From contig CAJXUN010000012.1 in assembly GCA_913061475.1 (NCBI GenBank), positions 1-64,000 of the forward strand: a stretch of DNA of 64,000 bases, given 5' to 3'. This document shows positions 48,489 through 58,015 of this stretch, piece by piece; positions within the stretch are counted from its first letter, which is position 1, and every line of letters begins with the position of its first letter. Source of the DNA: an uncultured Colwellia sp. (GTDB lineage: Bacteria; Pseudomonadota; Gammaproteobacteria; Enterobacterales; Alteromonadaceae). The notes beneath the pieces are model-generated. The model did no database searches and had not been told where the DNA came from. It worked only from the letters and a program-made list of their open reading frames with translations. The position numbers and the translations under genes were made by a program.

Positions 48489-49109
48489 TTATTGAAATGG
48501 CGTAGGATCGCCTTCGCCAACACGAATAATTTCTACGCTATCATTGGAAAAATCGATCACGGTTGTTGGGTGCTCACCCAAATGACCACCATTGATGATC
48601 AAATCAACTTGGTGCTCTAAAATATCGCGAATGTGTTCGGGATCAAACTCTGCCATTTCAGCGCCGGGCATGATCAAGGTTGTCGACATGATCGGTTCAC
48701 CTAATTCGGCTAATAAGGCTTGTGCAATATTATTATCAGGCACACGGATACCTATGGTTTTACGCTTCGGATTCAGTAAACGTTTAGGCACTTCTTTTGA
48801 GCCTTTAAAAATGAAGGTATAAGGCCCCGGAGTATTGTTTTTTAATAATCGGAAGTAACTGTTATCAACGCGGGTATATTCTGATAATTCAGATAGGTCG
48901 CTACACATCAAGGTAAAGTTATGCGCTTTATCAATCGAGCGGATGTTACAAATTCGCTCCAAGGCTTTTTTATCCCCTATATGGCAACCTAAAGCATAGC
49001 CAGAGTCGGTTGGATAAACAATAACACCTCCATCCTTAATAATGGCCGCTGCTTGCTTCATTAAACGCCCTTGCGGGTTATCGGGGTGAACATAAAAAAA
49101 CTGACTCAT
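48489..49109 (-). CDS. yciO: YciO, Sua5/YrdC/YciO family protein
   Basis: A 206-residue protein beginning MSQFFYVHPDNPQGRLMKQA, very close to E. coli YciO. YPTDSGYALGCHIGDKKALERI and MSTTLIMPG are Sua5/YrdC-fold motifs for binding ATP/RNA-type ligands. TsaC-type relatives make threonylcarbamoyl-AMP; for YciO itself the role is weak or unclear. The ATG at 49109 has GGAG six bases upstream, so the TTG reading at 49121 is rejected. Confidence 0.9.
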   Translation of the reverse strand: MSQFFYVHPDNPQGRLMKQAAAIIKDGGVIVYPTDSGYALGCHIGDKKALERICNIRSIDKAHNFTLMCSDLSELSEYTRVDNSYFRLLKNNTPGPYTFIFKGSKEVPKRLLNPKRKTIGIRVPDNNIAQALLAELGEPIMSTTLIMPGAEMAEFDPEHIRDILEHQVDLIINGGHLGEHPTTVIDFSNDSVEIIRVGEGDPTPFQ

Positions 49110-49194
49110 AATGAGCTCCAACTTATCACAGATTTATCATATAAACGTTGTTAACATCGCTACTGTACGAATCCAATGTTACGTTTTAACCATT

Positions 49195-50076
49195 TTATTT
49201 TCTTTGCCAAAGTTGCCAAATTGGACTTGCCTGCTCTGGCATAACTAAATTACGACCTAAATCACTCCAACGACTCGGCTGATGAAAATCAGAGCCCATC
49301 GATGCATGTAAATCATATTCTAAACAAAAGCTTAGCATTAATTTACGTTGTTCATTGTTCATCTGCGGTAATACCACTTCTAAACCGTCGCCTTGTGCGG
49401 CTTTAAAATCAACAATTAAGCGTCGTAGCCATTTCGTTGATAAGTCATATCGGATCGGGTGTGCCATGACAGCGACACCACCGGCGGCATGAATGGTTGC
49501 TACGGCTTCATCGATACTACACCAATTAGGATTGACATAAGCGCGTTTGCCTTTGCCAATGTACTTATCAAAGGCCGATTGCATTTTACTGACCACACCA
49601 CGCTGTAACAATACTTTAGCAAAATGTGCTCGGGTAATAGAGCCTTCGCCGGCCATGGCTTTAGCTTGGCTGTAAACATCATCAAAGCCACACTTTGCCA
49701 ACTTTTCCCCCATGGCAGTAGCACGATCTTCACGACGTTGTTGTTGCTGTGCAATCAGCGCTTGTAATGCGCTACTTTCAGTGTCGATATTTAAACCGAC
49801 AATATGAATTTCAAAACCTTGCCATTGTGTCGATATTTCAATGCCATCAATTAGCGTTAATGGAACATTTTTATCTAAAATAGTTTGTTTTGCACTATCG
49901 AGACCCGCCACCGTGTCGTGATCGGTGATCGCTAAAACATCAATTTGAAAGTTAACCGCCCGCTCTATCAGCTCTTGTGGCGTCAGTGCACCATCAGAGC
50001 AATTAGTATGGCTATGCAGATCAACGCGTAAGTTTGCTAGATCTTTATTATTTGTAAAATCAGTGGTTGACATCAT
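49195..50076 (-). CDS. rnm: PHP-domain 5'-3' exoribonuclease RnaAM (TrpH/YciV family)
   Basis: PHP phosphoesterase of about 293 residues. Metal ligands are visible in RVDLHSHTNCSDG, AITDHDT, GEGSITRAHFA, AVMAHPIRY and GSDFHQPS. E. coli RnaAM matures 5' ends of rRNA and degrades short RNAs. It is divergent from trpE with 388 bases between, as in E. coli where the gene is called trpH. A second Met follows the first, so the start could be 50073. Confidence 0.9.
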   Translation of the reverse strand: MMSTTDFTNNKDLANLRVDLHSHTNCSDGALTPQELIERAVNFQIDVLAITDHDTVAGLDSAKQTILDKNVPLTLIDGIEISTQWQGFEIHIVGLNIDTESSALQALIAQQQQRREDRATAMGEKLAKCGFDDVYSQAKAMAGEGSITRAHFAKVLLQRGVVSKMQSAFDKYIGKGKRAYVNPNWCSIDEAVATIHAAGGVAVMAHPIRYDLSTKWLRRLIVDFKAAQGDGLEVVLPQMNNEQRKLMLSFCLEYDLHASMGSDFHQPSRWSDLGRNLVMPEQASPIWQLWQRK

Positions 50077-50130
50077 TAGCCGAATCGGTTCTTCTATAGG
50101 GACTTAAAGCTGCCTAACCTCAATATCACC

Positions 50131-50145
50131 TGTACAAAAAGTACA
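50131..50145. promoter_or_regulatory. Possible operator dyad upstream of the trp leader
   Basis: TGTAC-AAAAA-GTACA, a perfect 5-bp inverted repeat about 50 bases before trpL, where a TrpR site would be expected. It does not match the E. coli TrpR box closely, so this is tentative. Confidence 0.35.
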
Positions 50146-50197
50146 AGTCACTCATTAGGCAAGTGAATAAAACAATTTTACTGAGATAAAACAGATA

Positions 50198-50254
50198 ATG
50201 ATACAAGTAAAACAAACTATTTCTTTGATTTGGTGGTGGCATAACTCTACATAA
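50198..50254 (+). CDS. trpL: trp operon leader peptide (WWW)
   Basis: An 18-codon frame, MIQVKQTISLIWWWHNST, with three adjacent Trp codons, sits before the attenuator and trpE. Ribosome stalling at TGG-TGG-TGG when charged tRNA-Trp is scarce would free the downstream RNA to form the antiterminator. This is the classic transcription-attenuation arrangement. No strong ribosome site is visible. Confidence 0.88.
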   Translation: MIQVKQTISLIWWWHNST

Positions 50255-50291
50255 GTGGGTTGTGATGTTTACTTGTAAGTATAAACTTCGG

Positions 50292-50323
50292 AAACCCGCA
50301 AACTATTGCGGGTTTTTTGTTTT
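50292..50323 (+). terminator. trp attenuator terminator with antiterminator partner
   Basis: AACCCGCAA / TTGCGGGTT forms a 9-bp stem with an ACTA loop, followed by TTTTGTTTTT. GTGGGTT at 50255-50261, right after the trpL stop, can pair with AACCCGC at 50293-50299 and so block the terminator, as expected for region 2:3 pairing. Confidence 0.88.
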
Positions 50324-50368
50324 TAAATATTCAATTAATTAATTAGTTAAAATAACGAGAGAGTAATT

Positions 50369-50431
50369 ATGTTACGCATTAAAGTTAAACGTTGGTTTTT
50401 ATGGTGGCTGCTGCCTATTTACGCTGGATGA
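50369..50431 (+). CDS. Second Trp-rich leader ORF between attenuator and trpE
   Basis: A 20-codon frame, MLRIKVKRWFLWWLLPIYAG, with three Trp codons (one single and one pair), preceded by GAGAGTAATT. It starts 46 bases after the attenuator T-run and stops 33 bases before trpE. It lies outside the terminator, so it cannot act through that hairpin; a role in translation coupling to trpE, or none, are both possible. Confidence 0.5.
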   Translation: MLRIKVKRWFLWWLLPIYAG

Positions 50432-50464
50432 CCGTTTTTAAATAGACTATTTGTAGGAATACCC

Positions 50465-52183
50465 ATGAGCAATATCCAAGAAAGTAACACCAATAAAATG
50501 CAGCTTGATACTGCACTCGATACCTTACAGCCAGGTGCTGTGACAACCATCACTGATAGTTTACGCTATCAAAGCGATCCGCTCGCTGTTTTTCATACCT
50601 TGTGTGCTGATAAAGAAAACACACTGTTACTCGAATCTGCAGAAGTTGATAAAAAGCATCAACTAAAAAGCTTATTACTGACCGATACTGCGGTTAAAAT
50701 TGTTTGTAACGCGAATGTTGTCACCTTTACAGCAATAAGTAAAAATGGCGAAAATGCCTTGGCCTTTGCTAAACAAGCATTAGCTAAAGATGCTGAAATT
50801 TTCGATGATATCAATGGTCTCGGCAAAGGCTTTAGCGCAACTTTTGCTGATGTTGCTGAGCAATTAGATGAACGTTCACGTTTGCTTGCTATTAACCCTT
50901 TTCAAAGCTTGCGTTTATTTACTGAGCTTAAAAATAGCAACCATCACCCTTTCGCGGTATTTCTGGGCGGTGCCTTTGCGTTTGACATGATGGCAATGAG
51001 TGAAGCCTTACCCGAGGTTAGTGATGGTGAAAACACCTGTCCTGACTTTGTTTATTATCTAGCGGAAACCTTAATTGTTATTGATCATGAACAGCAAACC
51101 AGTGAAGTTATCGCCAATGTATTTACGGGTGATGATTATCAAGAAGCACAAAGCTTAGCGTTAGCAAAAATTGCCGCGATAAAATCAAGCTTATTAACCG
51201 ATATAACAGCAAGCTTTGCGCAAAAATCACCAACAAGTGGCTCAAGTGCCAACGCACATGCAACACCTGCTTGCGATATTGACGATACGGCGTTTTGCAA
51301 GATAGTGAATGACTTAAAAGAAAATATTTTAGCCGGTGATATTTTTCAAGTCGTGCCCTCTCGCACCTTTAGCTTAACTTGCTCTAATACATTAAACGCT
51401 TATAAAGCCTTAAAACATCGTAATCCCAGTCCTTACATGTTTTATCTGCAAGACAGTGAATTTTGTATCTTCGGCGCTTCACCAGAGTCAGCACTTAAAT
51501 ACCAACAAAGTAACCGACAAGTAGAAATTTATCCCATTGCTGGTACGCGTCCTCGCGGTTTTAACACCGATGGCAGCTTATCACCGGATTTAGACAGCCG
51601 TATCGAACTGGACTTGCGATTAGATAAAAAAGAACTAGCAGAGCACATTATGCTGGTAGATTTAGCTCGCAATGACATCGCTCGCGTTAGTCAACCCGGT
51701 ACCCGTCACGTTGCTGATTTATTGAAAGTTGACCGATATTCGCACGTTATGCATTTAGTCTCTCGAGTTTGTGGCACCTTGGAGCATGAATTAGACGCGC
51801 TGCATGCTTACCAAGCTTGTATGAATATGGGTACGTTATCGGGTGCGCCAAAAGTTAAAGCAACCTCCCTGATACGTGAAGTTGAAGGTAAACGTCGTGG
51901 CAGTTATGGTGGCGCTGTTGGCTACTTAACGGGCGACGGTGATATGGACACCTGTATTGTTATTCGTTCTGCATTCGTTAAAAATAATCAAGCGCAAATT
52001 CAAGCCGGTGCCGGTGTGGTTTTTGACTCTGATCCACAATCAGAAGCTAACGAAACCAGACAAAAAGCCCAAGCGGTGATTAATGCTATTTATGAAGCGG
52101 AAACTAAGCAATTACTGATTTCACAACAAGACAGCACTGAAATAAGCCGTAATACTTTACTGGCAAAGGAGACTAACTCATGA
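50465..52183 (+). CDS. trpE: Anthranilate synthase component I
   Basis: Chorismate-using synthase of 572 residues, first gene of the trp operon. LLLESAE near residue 55 is the Trp feedback-binding LLES motif. The C-terminal catalytic half has GDIFQVVPSRTF, SPYMFYL, PIAGTRPRG, DLARND and GTLSGAPKVKA. It uses ammonia from TrpG to make anthranilate. The ATG has AGGAAT upstream. Its stop overlaps the trpG start by four bases (ATGA). Confidence 0.95.
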   Translation: MSNIQESNTNKMQLDTALDTLQPGAVTTITDSLRYQSDPLAVFHTLCADKENTLLLESAEVDKKHQLKSLLLTDTAVKIVCNANVVTFTAISKNGENALAFAKQALAKDAEIFDDINGLGKGFSATFADVAEQLDERSRLLAINPFQSLRLFTELKNSNHHPFAVFLGGAFAFDMMAMSEALPEVSDGENTCPDFVYYLAETLIVIDHEQQTSEVIANVFTGDDYQEAQSLALAKIAAIKSSLLTDITASFAQKSPTSGSSANAHATPACDIDDTAFCKIVNDLKENILAGDIFQVVPSRTFSLTCSNTLNAYKALKHRNPSPYMFYLQDSEFCIFGASPESALKYQQSNRQVEIYPIAGTRPRGFNTDGSLSPDLDSRIELDLRLDKKELAEHIMLVDLARNDIARVSQPGTRHVADLLKVDRYSHVMHLVSRVCGTLEHELDALHAYQACMNMGTLSGAPKVKATSLIREVEGKRRGSYGGAVGYLTGDGDMDTCIVIRSAFVKNNQAQIQAGAGVVFDSDPQSEANETRQKAQAVINAIYEAETKQLLISQQDSTEISRNTLLAKETNS

Positions 52184-52911
52184 CTGCTGCTGATTTATCA
52201 ACAAACGCTTTGAGTTCGACAAGCAACTCTACACTCAGCTCGTTACCTGAGATTGTTATGCTAGATAATCTCGATTCATTTACCTATAACTTGGTTGATG
52301 AGTTTCGTTGCTTAGGCTACCAATTAACGATTTACCGCAATACCTTAAGTGCTGACTTTATTTTTGCCAAGTTACAAGAGAAACAGCAAAGCAATAATGC
52401 TGGCGTTATTTTAGTGCTTTCCCCTGGCCCCGGTGACCCAAGCCACGCGGGTTGTTTAATGCCATTGCTTAAACGTTGTGCTGGGCAATTCCCCATACTG
52501 GGCATTTGTTTAGGGCATCAAGCATTAATACAACATTATGGCGGTGTTATTGCCCGTGCACCTGAAGTGGTACATGGTAAGTCATCAGATATCAGCCATA
52601 ACAATTTAGGCGCGTTCAAAAATATTGCTAATCCACTACCTGTGGCACGTTATCACTCACTTGTTGCCAGTGAAATGCCAGAGCAATTAACCATGACAGC
52701 ACAAGTTAGTTTGACAATTAACAATGAAGATATTGTCTTACCTATGGCGGTTGAACATAGTAAAGACGCCGCGATTGGTTTTCAATTTCACCCTGAGTCA
52801 ATACTGACCACCTTTGGTACACATTTATTAGCGCAAAGCCTCAGTCATTTATCAAACTTAGCTGATCAAACCATCTACAAAGTACAAGGCCATGCTCATG
52901 ACAACCACTGA
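52180..52911 (+). CDS. trpG: Anthranilate synthase component II (glutamine amidotransferase)
   Basis: Class I glutamine amidotransferase of 243 residues. The triad is visible as the Cys in GICLGHQAL and the His-x-Glu in FQFHPES. LDNLDSFTYNLVDEF begins the domain after about 25 extra residues. It is separate from TrpD, unlike the TrpGD fusion of E. coli. It overlaps trpE by four bases and trpD by twenty. Confidence 0.94.
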   Translation: MTAADLSTNALSSTSNSTLSSLPEIVMLDNLDSFTYNLVDEFRCLGYQLTIYRNTLSADFIFAKLQEKQQSNNAGVILVLSPGPGDPSHAGCLMPLLKRCAGQFPILGICLGHQALIQHYGGVIARAPEVVHGKSSDISHNNLGAFKNIANPLPVARYHSLVASEMPEQLTMTAQVSLTINNEDIVLPMAVEHSKDAAIGFQFHPESILTTFGTHLLAQSLSHLSNLADQTIYKVQGHAHDNH

Positions 52912-54001
52912 TCTTAACCTTACGTGTTCACAGAACAGCCAAAAAGCCAGTAATGATGATATTACGCATAGTGCGCTTAATAGCTTAGTTAGCGGTGATT
53001 CATTAACCCAACAGCAGAGCTTTGAAGTTTTTCAACAAGTGATTAATGGCCATGTTGCCCCTGAGCGATTAGCCGCAATATTAACTGCCTTGAAAATGAA
53101 AGGTGAAACACCGGCTGAAATTGCCGGCGCTGCTATGGCCATTCGCGCTAATGCACAGGCGTTTCCAAGCCAAATTAATGCCGTTGCCGATTGTGTAGGA
53201 ACCGGTGGCGATGGTGCAAATACCATTAATATTTCTACCACGGCCGCCATTTTAGCCGCGGCTTGTGGTTTAAAAATGGCAAAACATGGGAATAGAAGTG
53301 TTTCGAGTATGTCTGGCTCTGCTGATTTACTTGAAGCCTTTGGTGTTAACTTAACCATGACACCTGAAGTGGCTAGCAAATGTTTAGCACAAGCGAATAT
53401 TTGCTTTTTATATGCCCCTGCTTACCACACGGGTTTTAAACATGCAGCGCCGGTGCGCAAAGCCATGGCGATTAGAACGCTATTTAATATTTTAGGGCCA
53501 TTAGTTAACCCAGCAAAACCAGAAACTATGTTATTAGGGGTTTATATCCCTGAATTGATCACACCGATGGCGCAAGTATTATTACTCACTGGCGTTAAGC
53601 AAGCTTGGGTAGTTCATGGTAGTGGCTTAGATGAAATAGCCTTGCATGGTAAAACTCAAGTAACAGAAATTCGCCATGGTGAGTTGATTAAAAAAGCTAT
53701 ATCGCCTGCTGACTTTGGTCTGAAAAGCTATACATTGGCTGATATTAAAGGTGGCACGCCAAAAGAAAATGCTGAAATAGTACAAGCAATTTTGGCTGGC
53801 AAAGGCCAAGAAGCGCATAACAGTGCTGTGATCATTAATTGTGCTGCCTTACTTTATCTGCATCGCGAACAACTAAACGGTAAAGCCGATACGCTATTAT
53901 TAGCAGCGCAACATGCAGCATTAGTACTTAGCTCTGGCGTGGCAGCGAAAACCTTAGCAGACTTAGTGCGCCTATCGAATTCAGGAGCATCAGCATCGTG
54001 A
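52892..54001 (+). CDS. trpD: Anthranilate phosphoribosyltransferase
   Basis: Transferase of 369 residues. GTGGDGANTINIST binds PRPP, KHGNRSVSSMSGSADLLEA binds anthranilate, and NILGPLVNPAKP follows. About 25 polar residues precede the family core. The start overlaps the 3' end of trpG; an ATG two codons later is an alternative. The stop overlaps the GTG of trpCF (GTGA). Confidence 0.94.
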   Translation: MLMTTTDLNLTCSQNSQKASNDDITHSALNSLVSGDSLTQQQSFEVFQQVINGHVAPERLAAILTALKMKGETPAEIAGAAMAIRANAQAFPSQINAVADCVGTGGDGANTINISTTAAILAAACGLKMAKHGNRSVSSMSGSADLLEAFGVNLTMTPEVASKCLAQANICFLYAPAYHTGFKHAAPVRKAMAIRTLFNILGPLVNPAKPETMLLGVYIPELITPMAQVLLLTGVKQAWVVHGSGLDEIALHGKTQVTEIRHGELIKKAISPADFGLKSYTLADIKGGTPKENAEIVQAILAGKGQEAHNSAVIINCAALLYLHREQLNGKADTLLLAAQHAALVLSSGVAAKTLADLVRLSNSGASAS

Positions 54002-55386
54002 GTAATATCCTTGAACAAATCGTCGATAATCGACGCATTGAAATAGCAAAACTTAAGCAAGAGTTGCCACTAGCAAGCTTTATTGATGACTTAGTGCCAT
54101 CAACAAAAGACCTGTATCAAGCGTTAACACGCACGAAAGAAAAACCTTATGCCGGTTTTATCCTAGAATGCAAAAAAGCCTCACCATCAAAAGGCTTAAT
54201 TAGAGCAGACTTTGATGTTGCTGAAATCGCCAGTATTTACGACAATTATGCCGCGGCTATTTCAGTATTAACTGAGCATAAATATTTTCAAGGTGACTTT
54301 AATTACCTCAAAACGGTGAGTGACCTCGTCAATTGTCCGGTATTGAATAAAGACTTCTTTTTCGATAGCTATCAAGTCTATTTGGCAAGATACTATGGCG
54401 CTGATGCGATATTGCTGATGTTAAGCGTGCTAAACGACGATGAATATACTGCCTTAGCCGCGGTTGCTCAATCGTTAAATTTAGCCATTCTAACCGAAGT
54501 ATCAAATGAAGAAGAACGTGATCGTGCCATTGCCTTAAATGCTAAACTCATTGGCATTAATAATCGTAACTTACGTGATCTTTCTACTGATATATCGCGT
54601 ACCTTTGACCTAGCCCCTACAATCCCAGATGACCGTATCATTATTTCCGAGTCTGGTATTTATAATAATGCTCAAGTCAGAGAACTTGCCCCCGCTGTTG
54701 ATGGCTTTTTAGTCGGTAGTTCAGTGATGGCTGAAGCGGATATTGACCTCGCCTGTCGTCAGCTTATTTTTGGCCACCATAAAGTGTGCGGCTTAACTAG
54801 CCCTGAGCATGCCGGTTTTGCCATTGAGGCAGGTGCTGAATTTGGCGGGCTTATTTTTGCCGAGAAATCGCCAAGGTGCATTAGTAAAGCACAAGCAAAA
54901 GCCATTGTGAGCGAAAATCCAAGCCTAAAATATGTTGGCGTGTTTGTTAATCATGCTCAAGACGAAGTGATTGCATTAGCCAATGAATTAGCGCTTTGTG
55001 CTGTGCAGCTTCATGGCCAAGAAAGCGATGAATATATTGCTAGCTTGCGTGAAAAGCTAAGCCAAGACTGTCAAATATTTAAAGCGCTACCCGTAGAGAG
55101 CATAGTGCCTAGCCTTACCAACCATGTTGAGCACATAGTACTTGACGGTAAACATGCCGGTAGTGGCGCAAGTTTTAACTGGCAAGCGTTAGCCGATAGC
55201 GAGCAAGACTTATCCCGCTGTTTTTTAGCTGGTGGTTTAAAGGCAGAAAATATCACCCAAGCTTGTCAGCAACTGTGCAATCAAGAATTATTTGGCTTAG
55301 ATATCAACTCAGGTGTTGAATCAAGTCCTGGCATTAAATGTCGCGATAAACTGCAACAAGTTTTCGCCCAAATACGGAATTATTAA
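53998..55386 (+). CDS. trpCF: Bifunctional indole-3-glycerol phosphate synthase / phosphoribosylanthranilate isomerase
   Basis: Fusion of two TIM barrels in 462 residues. The IGPS half (1-255) has [40 protein letters not shown] and SESGI. The PRAI half (from about 260) has [30 protein letters not shown] and FLAGGL. Same fused layout as E. coli TrpC. Begins with GTG overlapping trpD by four bases. Confidence 0.94.
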   Translation: MSNILEQIVDNRRIEIAKLKQELPLASFIDDLVPSTKDLYQALTRTKEKPYAGFILECKKASPSKGLIRADFDVAEIASIYDNYAAAISVLTEHKYFQGDFNYLKTVSDLVNCPVLNKDFFFDSYQVYLARYYGADAILLMLSVLNDDEYTALAAVAQSLNLAILTEVSNEEERDRAIALNAKLIGINNRNLRDLSTDISRTFDLAPTIPDDRIIISESGIYNNAQVRELAPAVDGFLVGSSVMAEADIDLACRQLIFGHHKVCGLTSPEHAGFAIEAGAEFGGLIFAEKSPRCISKAQAKAIVSENPSLKYVGVFVNHAQDEVIALANELALCAVQLHGQESDEYIASLREKLSQDCQIFKALPVESIVPSLTNHVEHIVLDGKHAGSGASFNWQALADSEQDLSRCFLAGGLKAENITQACQQLCNQELFGLDINSGVESSPGIKCRDKLQQVFAQIRNY

Positions 55387-55387
55387 G

Positions 55388-56635
55388 ATGTTAGAATCGA
55401 CTACTGAACACAAAGAAAAGAAAACACTACCGGCCTACTTTGGTGAATTTGGTGGCATGTTTGTAGGTGAATTATTGGTACCTGCGTTAGAGCAGCTTGA
55501 ACAAGCATTTATCGAGTCGCAAACCGATGAAGCGTTTTTACATGAGTTTAATAAACTGCTGACCAGTTATGCGGGCCGACCAACACCGCTGACTTTATGT
55601 CGTAATATTGTTAAAAACCCATTAGCAAAAATTTATTTAAAGCGTGAAGATTTACTGCATGGCGGCGCACATAAAACCAATCAAGTATTAGGCCAAGCAT
55701 TACTGGCTAAACGTATGGGTAAAACGGAAATAATTGCCGAAACAGGCGCGGGTCAACATGGTGTTGCCACCGCCATTGCGTGTTCGCTATTAGGTTTGAA
55801 ATGTAAAGTTTACATGGGCGCGGTCGATTGTCAGCGTCAACAACCCAATGTTTTTCGTATGCAACTTATGGGCGCTGAGGTTATCCCTGTAACCGCTGGC
55901 AGTGGCACGCTAAAAGATGCGGTTAATGAAGCATTACGCGATTGGTCAGCAAATTACGAAAATGCCCATTACCTATTAGGCACAGCGGCAGGTCCGCACC
56001 CTTTTCCAACCATAGTGCGTGAATTTCAGAAAATGATCGGTGAAGAAGCCAAGCAGCAATTATTGGCAGAAGAAGGTCGCTTACCAGATTACGTTATTGC
56101 CTGTGTCGGTGGTGGCTCGAATGCTATTGGCATGTTTAACGACTTTATCGCTGATGAAGGCGTTAAGCTTATTGGTGTTGAGGCTGGTGGCAAAGGCACA
56201 GAGACTGCACATCATGGTGCTACACTCGTTGCAGGCACTAAAGGTATGTTACACGGTAATTATACTTACATCATGCAAGATAAGGCCGGACAGATAGAAG
56301 AATCTTACTCAGTATCAGCGGGCCTTGATTACCCTGCCGTTGGCCCACAACATGCGCATTTAAAAGATACGGGGCGTGCGCAATATGTGCCAATAAACGA
56401 TGATGAAGCACTCGAAGCGTTTCAGTTATTAGCTCGCAATGAAGGCATTATTCCGGCACTGGAATCGTCTCATGCCCTAGCTTACGCGCTGAAATTAGCT
56501 GATAAAGTCAGTCAAGAAACCATAATTTTAGTAAATCTATCAGGCCGAGGTGATAAAGATTTAGCCCATGTTAATGCGATTATATCACCAGAAACTGCGG
56601 AAAAAAGTGCAGTAAAACATAGAGGAGAAGCATAA
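55388..56635 (+). CDS. trpB: Tryptophan synthase beta chain
   Basis: PLP enzyme of 415 residues making Trp from indole and serine. The Schiff-base Lys is in [22 protein letters not shown] follows, and [12 protein letters not shown] binds the cofactor phosphate. I start at the ATG at 55388, one base after the trpCF stop; the frame is open from 55313 within trpCF but the extension is not family-like. One-base overlap with trpA. Confidence 0.95.
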   Translation: MLESTTEHKEKKTLPAYFGEFGGMFVGELLVPALEQLEQAFIESQTDEAFLHEFNKLLTSYAGRPTPLTLCRNIVKNPLAKIYLKREDLLHGGAHKTNQVLGQALLAKRMGKTEIIAETGAGQHGVATAIACSLLGLKCKVYMGAVDCQRQQPNVFRMQLMGAEVIPVTAGSGTLKDAVNEALRDWSANYENAHYLLGTAAGPHPFPTIVREFQKMIGEEAKQQLLAEEGRLPDYVIACVGGGSNAIGMFNDFIADEGVKLIGVEAGGKGTETAHHGATLVAGTKGMLHGNYTYIMQDKAGQIEESYSVSAGLDYPAVGPQHAHLKDTGRAQYVPINDDEALEAFQLLARNEGIIPALESSHALAYALKLADKVSQETIILVNLSGRGDKDLAHVNAIISPETAEKSAVKHRGEA

Positions 56636-57462
56636 TGAACCAAGCAACTAACCTTGGTCAGCGTTATGACCTAACCTTTGAAAAACTCGCAGCCAAAAAT
56701 GAAGGGGCTTTTATACCTTTCGTTACCATTGGAGACCCTAATGCAGAACAGTCGTTTGCCATCATAAAAACCTTGATTGACGCCGGCGCAGATGCTTTAG
56801 AACTGGGTATACCGTTTTCTGATCCCAGTGCGGACGGGCTTACTATCCAAATGGCAGCTCTGCGGGCATTAAATGCCAATATTAATACCGATGTCTGTTT
56901 AGATATTTTAACCCGTATTCGCGCTTATGCCCCCGATATTCCAATTGGCTTATTACTCTATGGTAACTTAGTCTTTGCTCGTGGCATTGATAACTTCTAC
57001 CGTGATGTGGCGCACGCTGGCGTTGACTCTGTACTGATTGCGGATTTACCTATACGTGAGAGTGCCCCCTTCAGGCAAGCAGCAATAGCCAACGGTGTGG
57101 CGCCTATTTTTATTGCGCCACCTAACGCTAGCGATACTACCTTACAAAAAGTCGCTGAATTTAGCGCCGGTTATACTTATGTATTAAGTCGAGTAGGTGT
57201 GACAGGGACAGAAACTGAAGCAGAAATGACCGGTCATAAGCTGATTGATGTGTTAGATAAATACCAAGCAGCACCAGCAGTTATAGGCTTTGGTATATCA
57301 AAACCTGAACAAGTTAAAGCGGCATTAGCAACCGGTGCAAAAGGCGCCATTAGTGGCTCCGCAGTGGTAAAGATTATTGAAAATAATTTAACTGATCATC
57401 AAGCCATGTTAATAGCGTTAACTGAGTTTGTTCAAGCGATGAAACAAGCAACCAAGCTATAA
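56635..57462 (+). CDS. trpA: Tryptophan synthase alpha chain
   Basis: TIM-barrel subunit of 275 residues releasing indole from indole-3-glycerol phosphate. The catalytic Glu is in [14 protein letters not shown] and the Asp in [23 protein letters not shown] and [10 protein letters not shown] bind the phosphate. Last gene of the operon. Its ATG shares a base with the trpB stop, so tight coupling is expected for the alpha2beta2 complex. Confidence 0.95.
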   Translation: MNQATNLGQRYDLTFEKLAAKNEGAFIPFVTIGDPNAEQSFAIIKTLIDAGADALELGIPFSDPSADGLTIQMAALRALNANINTDVCLDILTRIRAYAPDIPIGLLLYGNLVFARGIDNFYRDVAHAGVDSVLIADLPIRESAPFRQAAIANGVAPIFIAPPNASDTTLQKVAEFSAGYTYVLSRVGVTGTETEAEMTGHKLIDVLDKYQAAPAVIGFGISKPEQVKAALATGAKGAISGSAVVKIIENNLTDHQAMLIALTEFVQAMKQATKL

Positions 57463-57478
57463 TTATAACTCACTGAGA

Positions 57479-57509
57479 TAGCCTAATCTAACAGAATTTG
57501 ATTAGGCTA
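57479..57509 (+). terminator. Hairpin after trpA, possible terminator
   Basis: TAGCCTAATC / GATTAGGCTA, a perfect 10-bp stem with an 11-base loop, 17 bases after trpA. No T-run follows, so it may stabilise the mRNA end rather than terminate on its own. Confidence 0.55.
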
Positions 57510-57712
57510 ACCTCTATTGCACAAAATTATAAGCGTAAGTAACTCCTGCACATCGACATACACAAGGTATTCATGTCGTAAACCATCGACGTTGACTATT
57601 ATATCTAATCATCCAAACTTCGCCTAACACCTTTAAATATCAGAATATAACTAAATTTTATCGGTAACGATAAGTTTATTACTGTCGTTGATATTTCATA
57701 TGTTAACGTTAG

Positions 57713-57910
57713 CTAATCTGCATTAGTAACTTCAACATAATTAGCTAGGTTGAATTTACGCTCAAAAGTACGGTTGGCTATACCGTGGTATAAAAATTTA
57801 TGCTTTTCTTTAGCGTTTTTATCACCACGCACCATTAGAGCGCCTTTTTCAATTTGAATATCGAATTCCTCGTGAGAAAATCCAGCTACTGAATCAACTA
57901 AGGTCCACAT
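57713..57910 (-). pseudogene. Fragment of an Hsp20 / IbpA-type small heat-shock protein
   Basis: A 65-codon frame reading VDSVAGFSHEEFDIQIEKGA and, later, FLYHGIANRTFERKFNLANY followed by VEVTNAD. It aligns by eye with the centre of IbpA (VAGF.E.ELEI...YLYQGIAERNFERKFQLA). The ~50 N-terminal residues and the ~30 C-terminal residues with the IXI motif are missing, and a stop follows TNAD. It is most likely a pseudogene remnant, not a functional chaperone. Confidence 0.72.
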
Positions 57911-58015
57911 AAAATCAGAGTAATAAATCTAAGGCGCTTCCGCCCCGAAGTAAGATAGAAAAACTAATATAGGGCACCTAAAAGGGGCACTTTTATCTAC
58001 ATAGCTGCTAAGTTT

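Noticed and set aside
55313-55387. Upstream extension of trpB inside trpCF
   Set aside because: TrpB proteins start near the ATG at 55388, one base past the trpCF stop; the extension is trpCF sequence in another frame.
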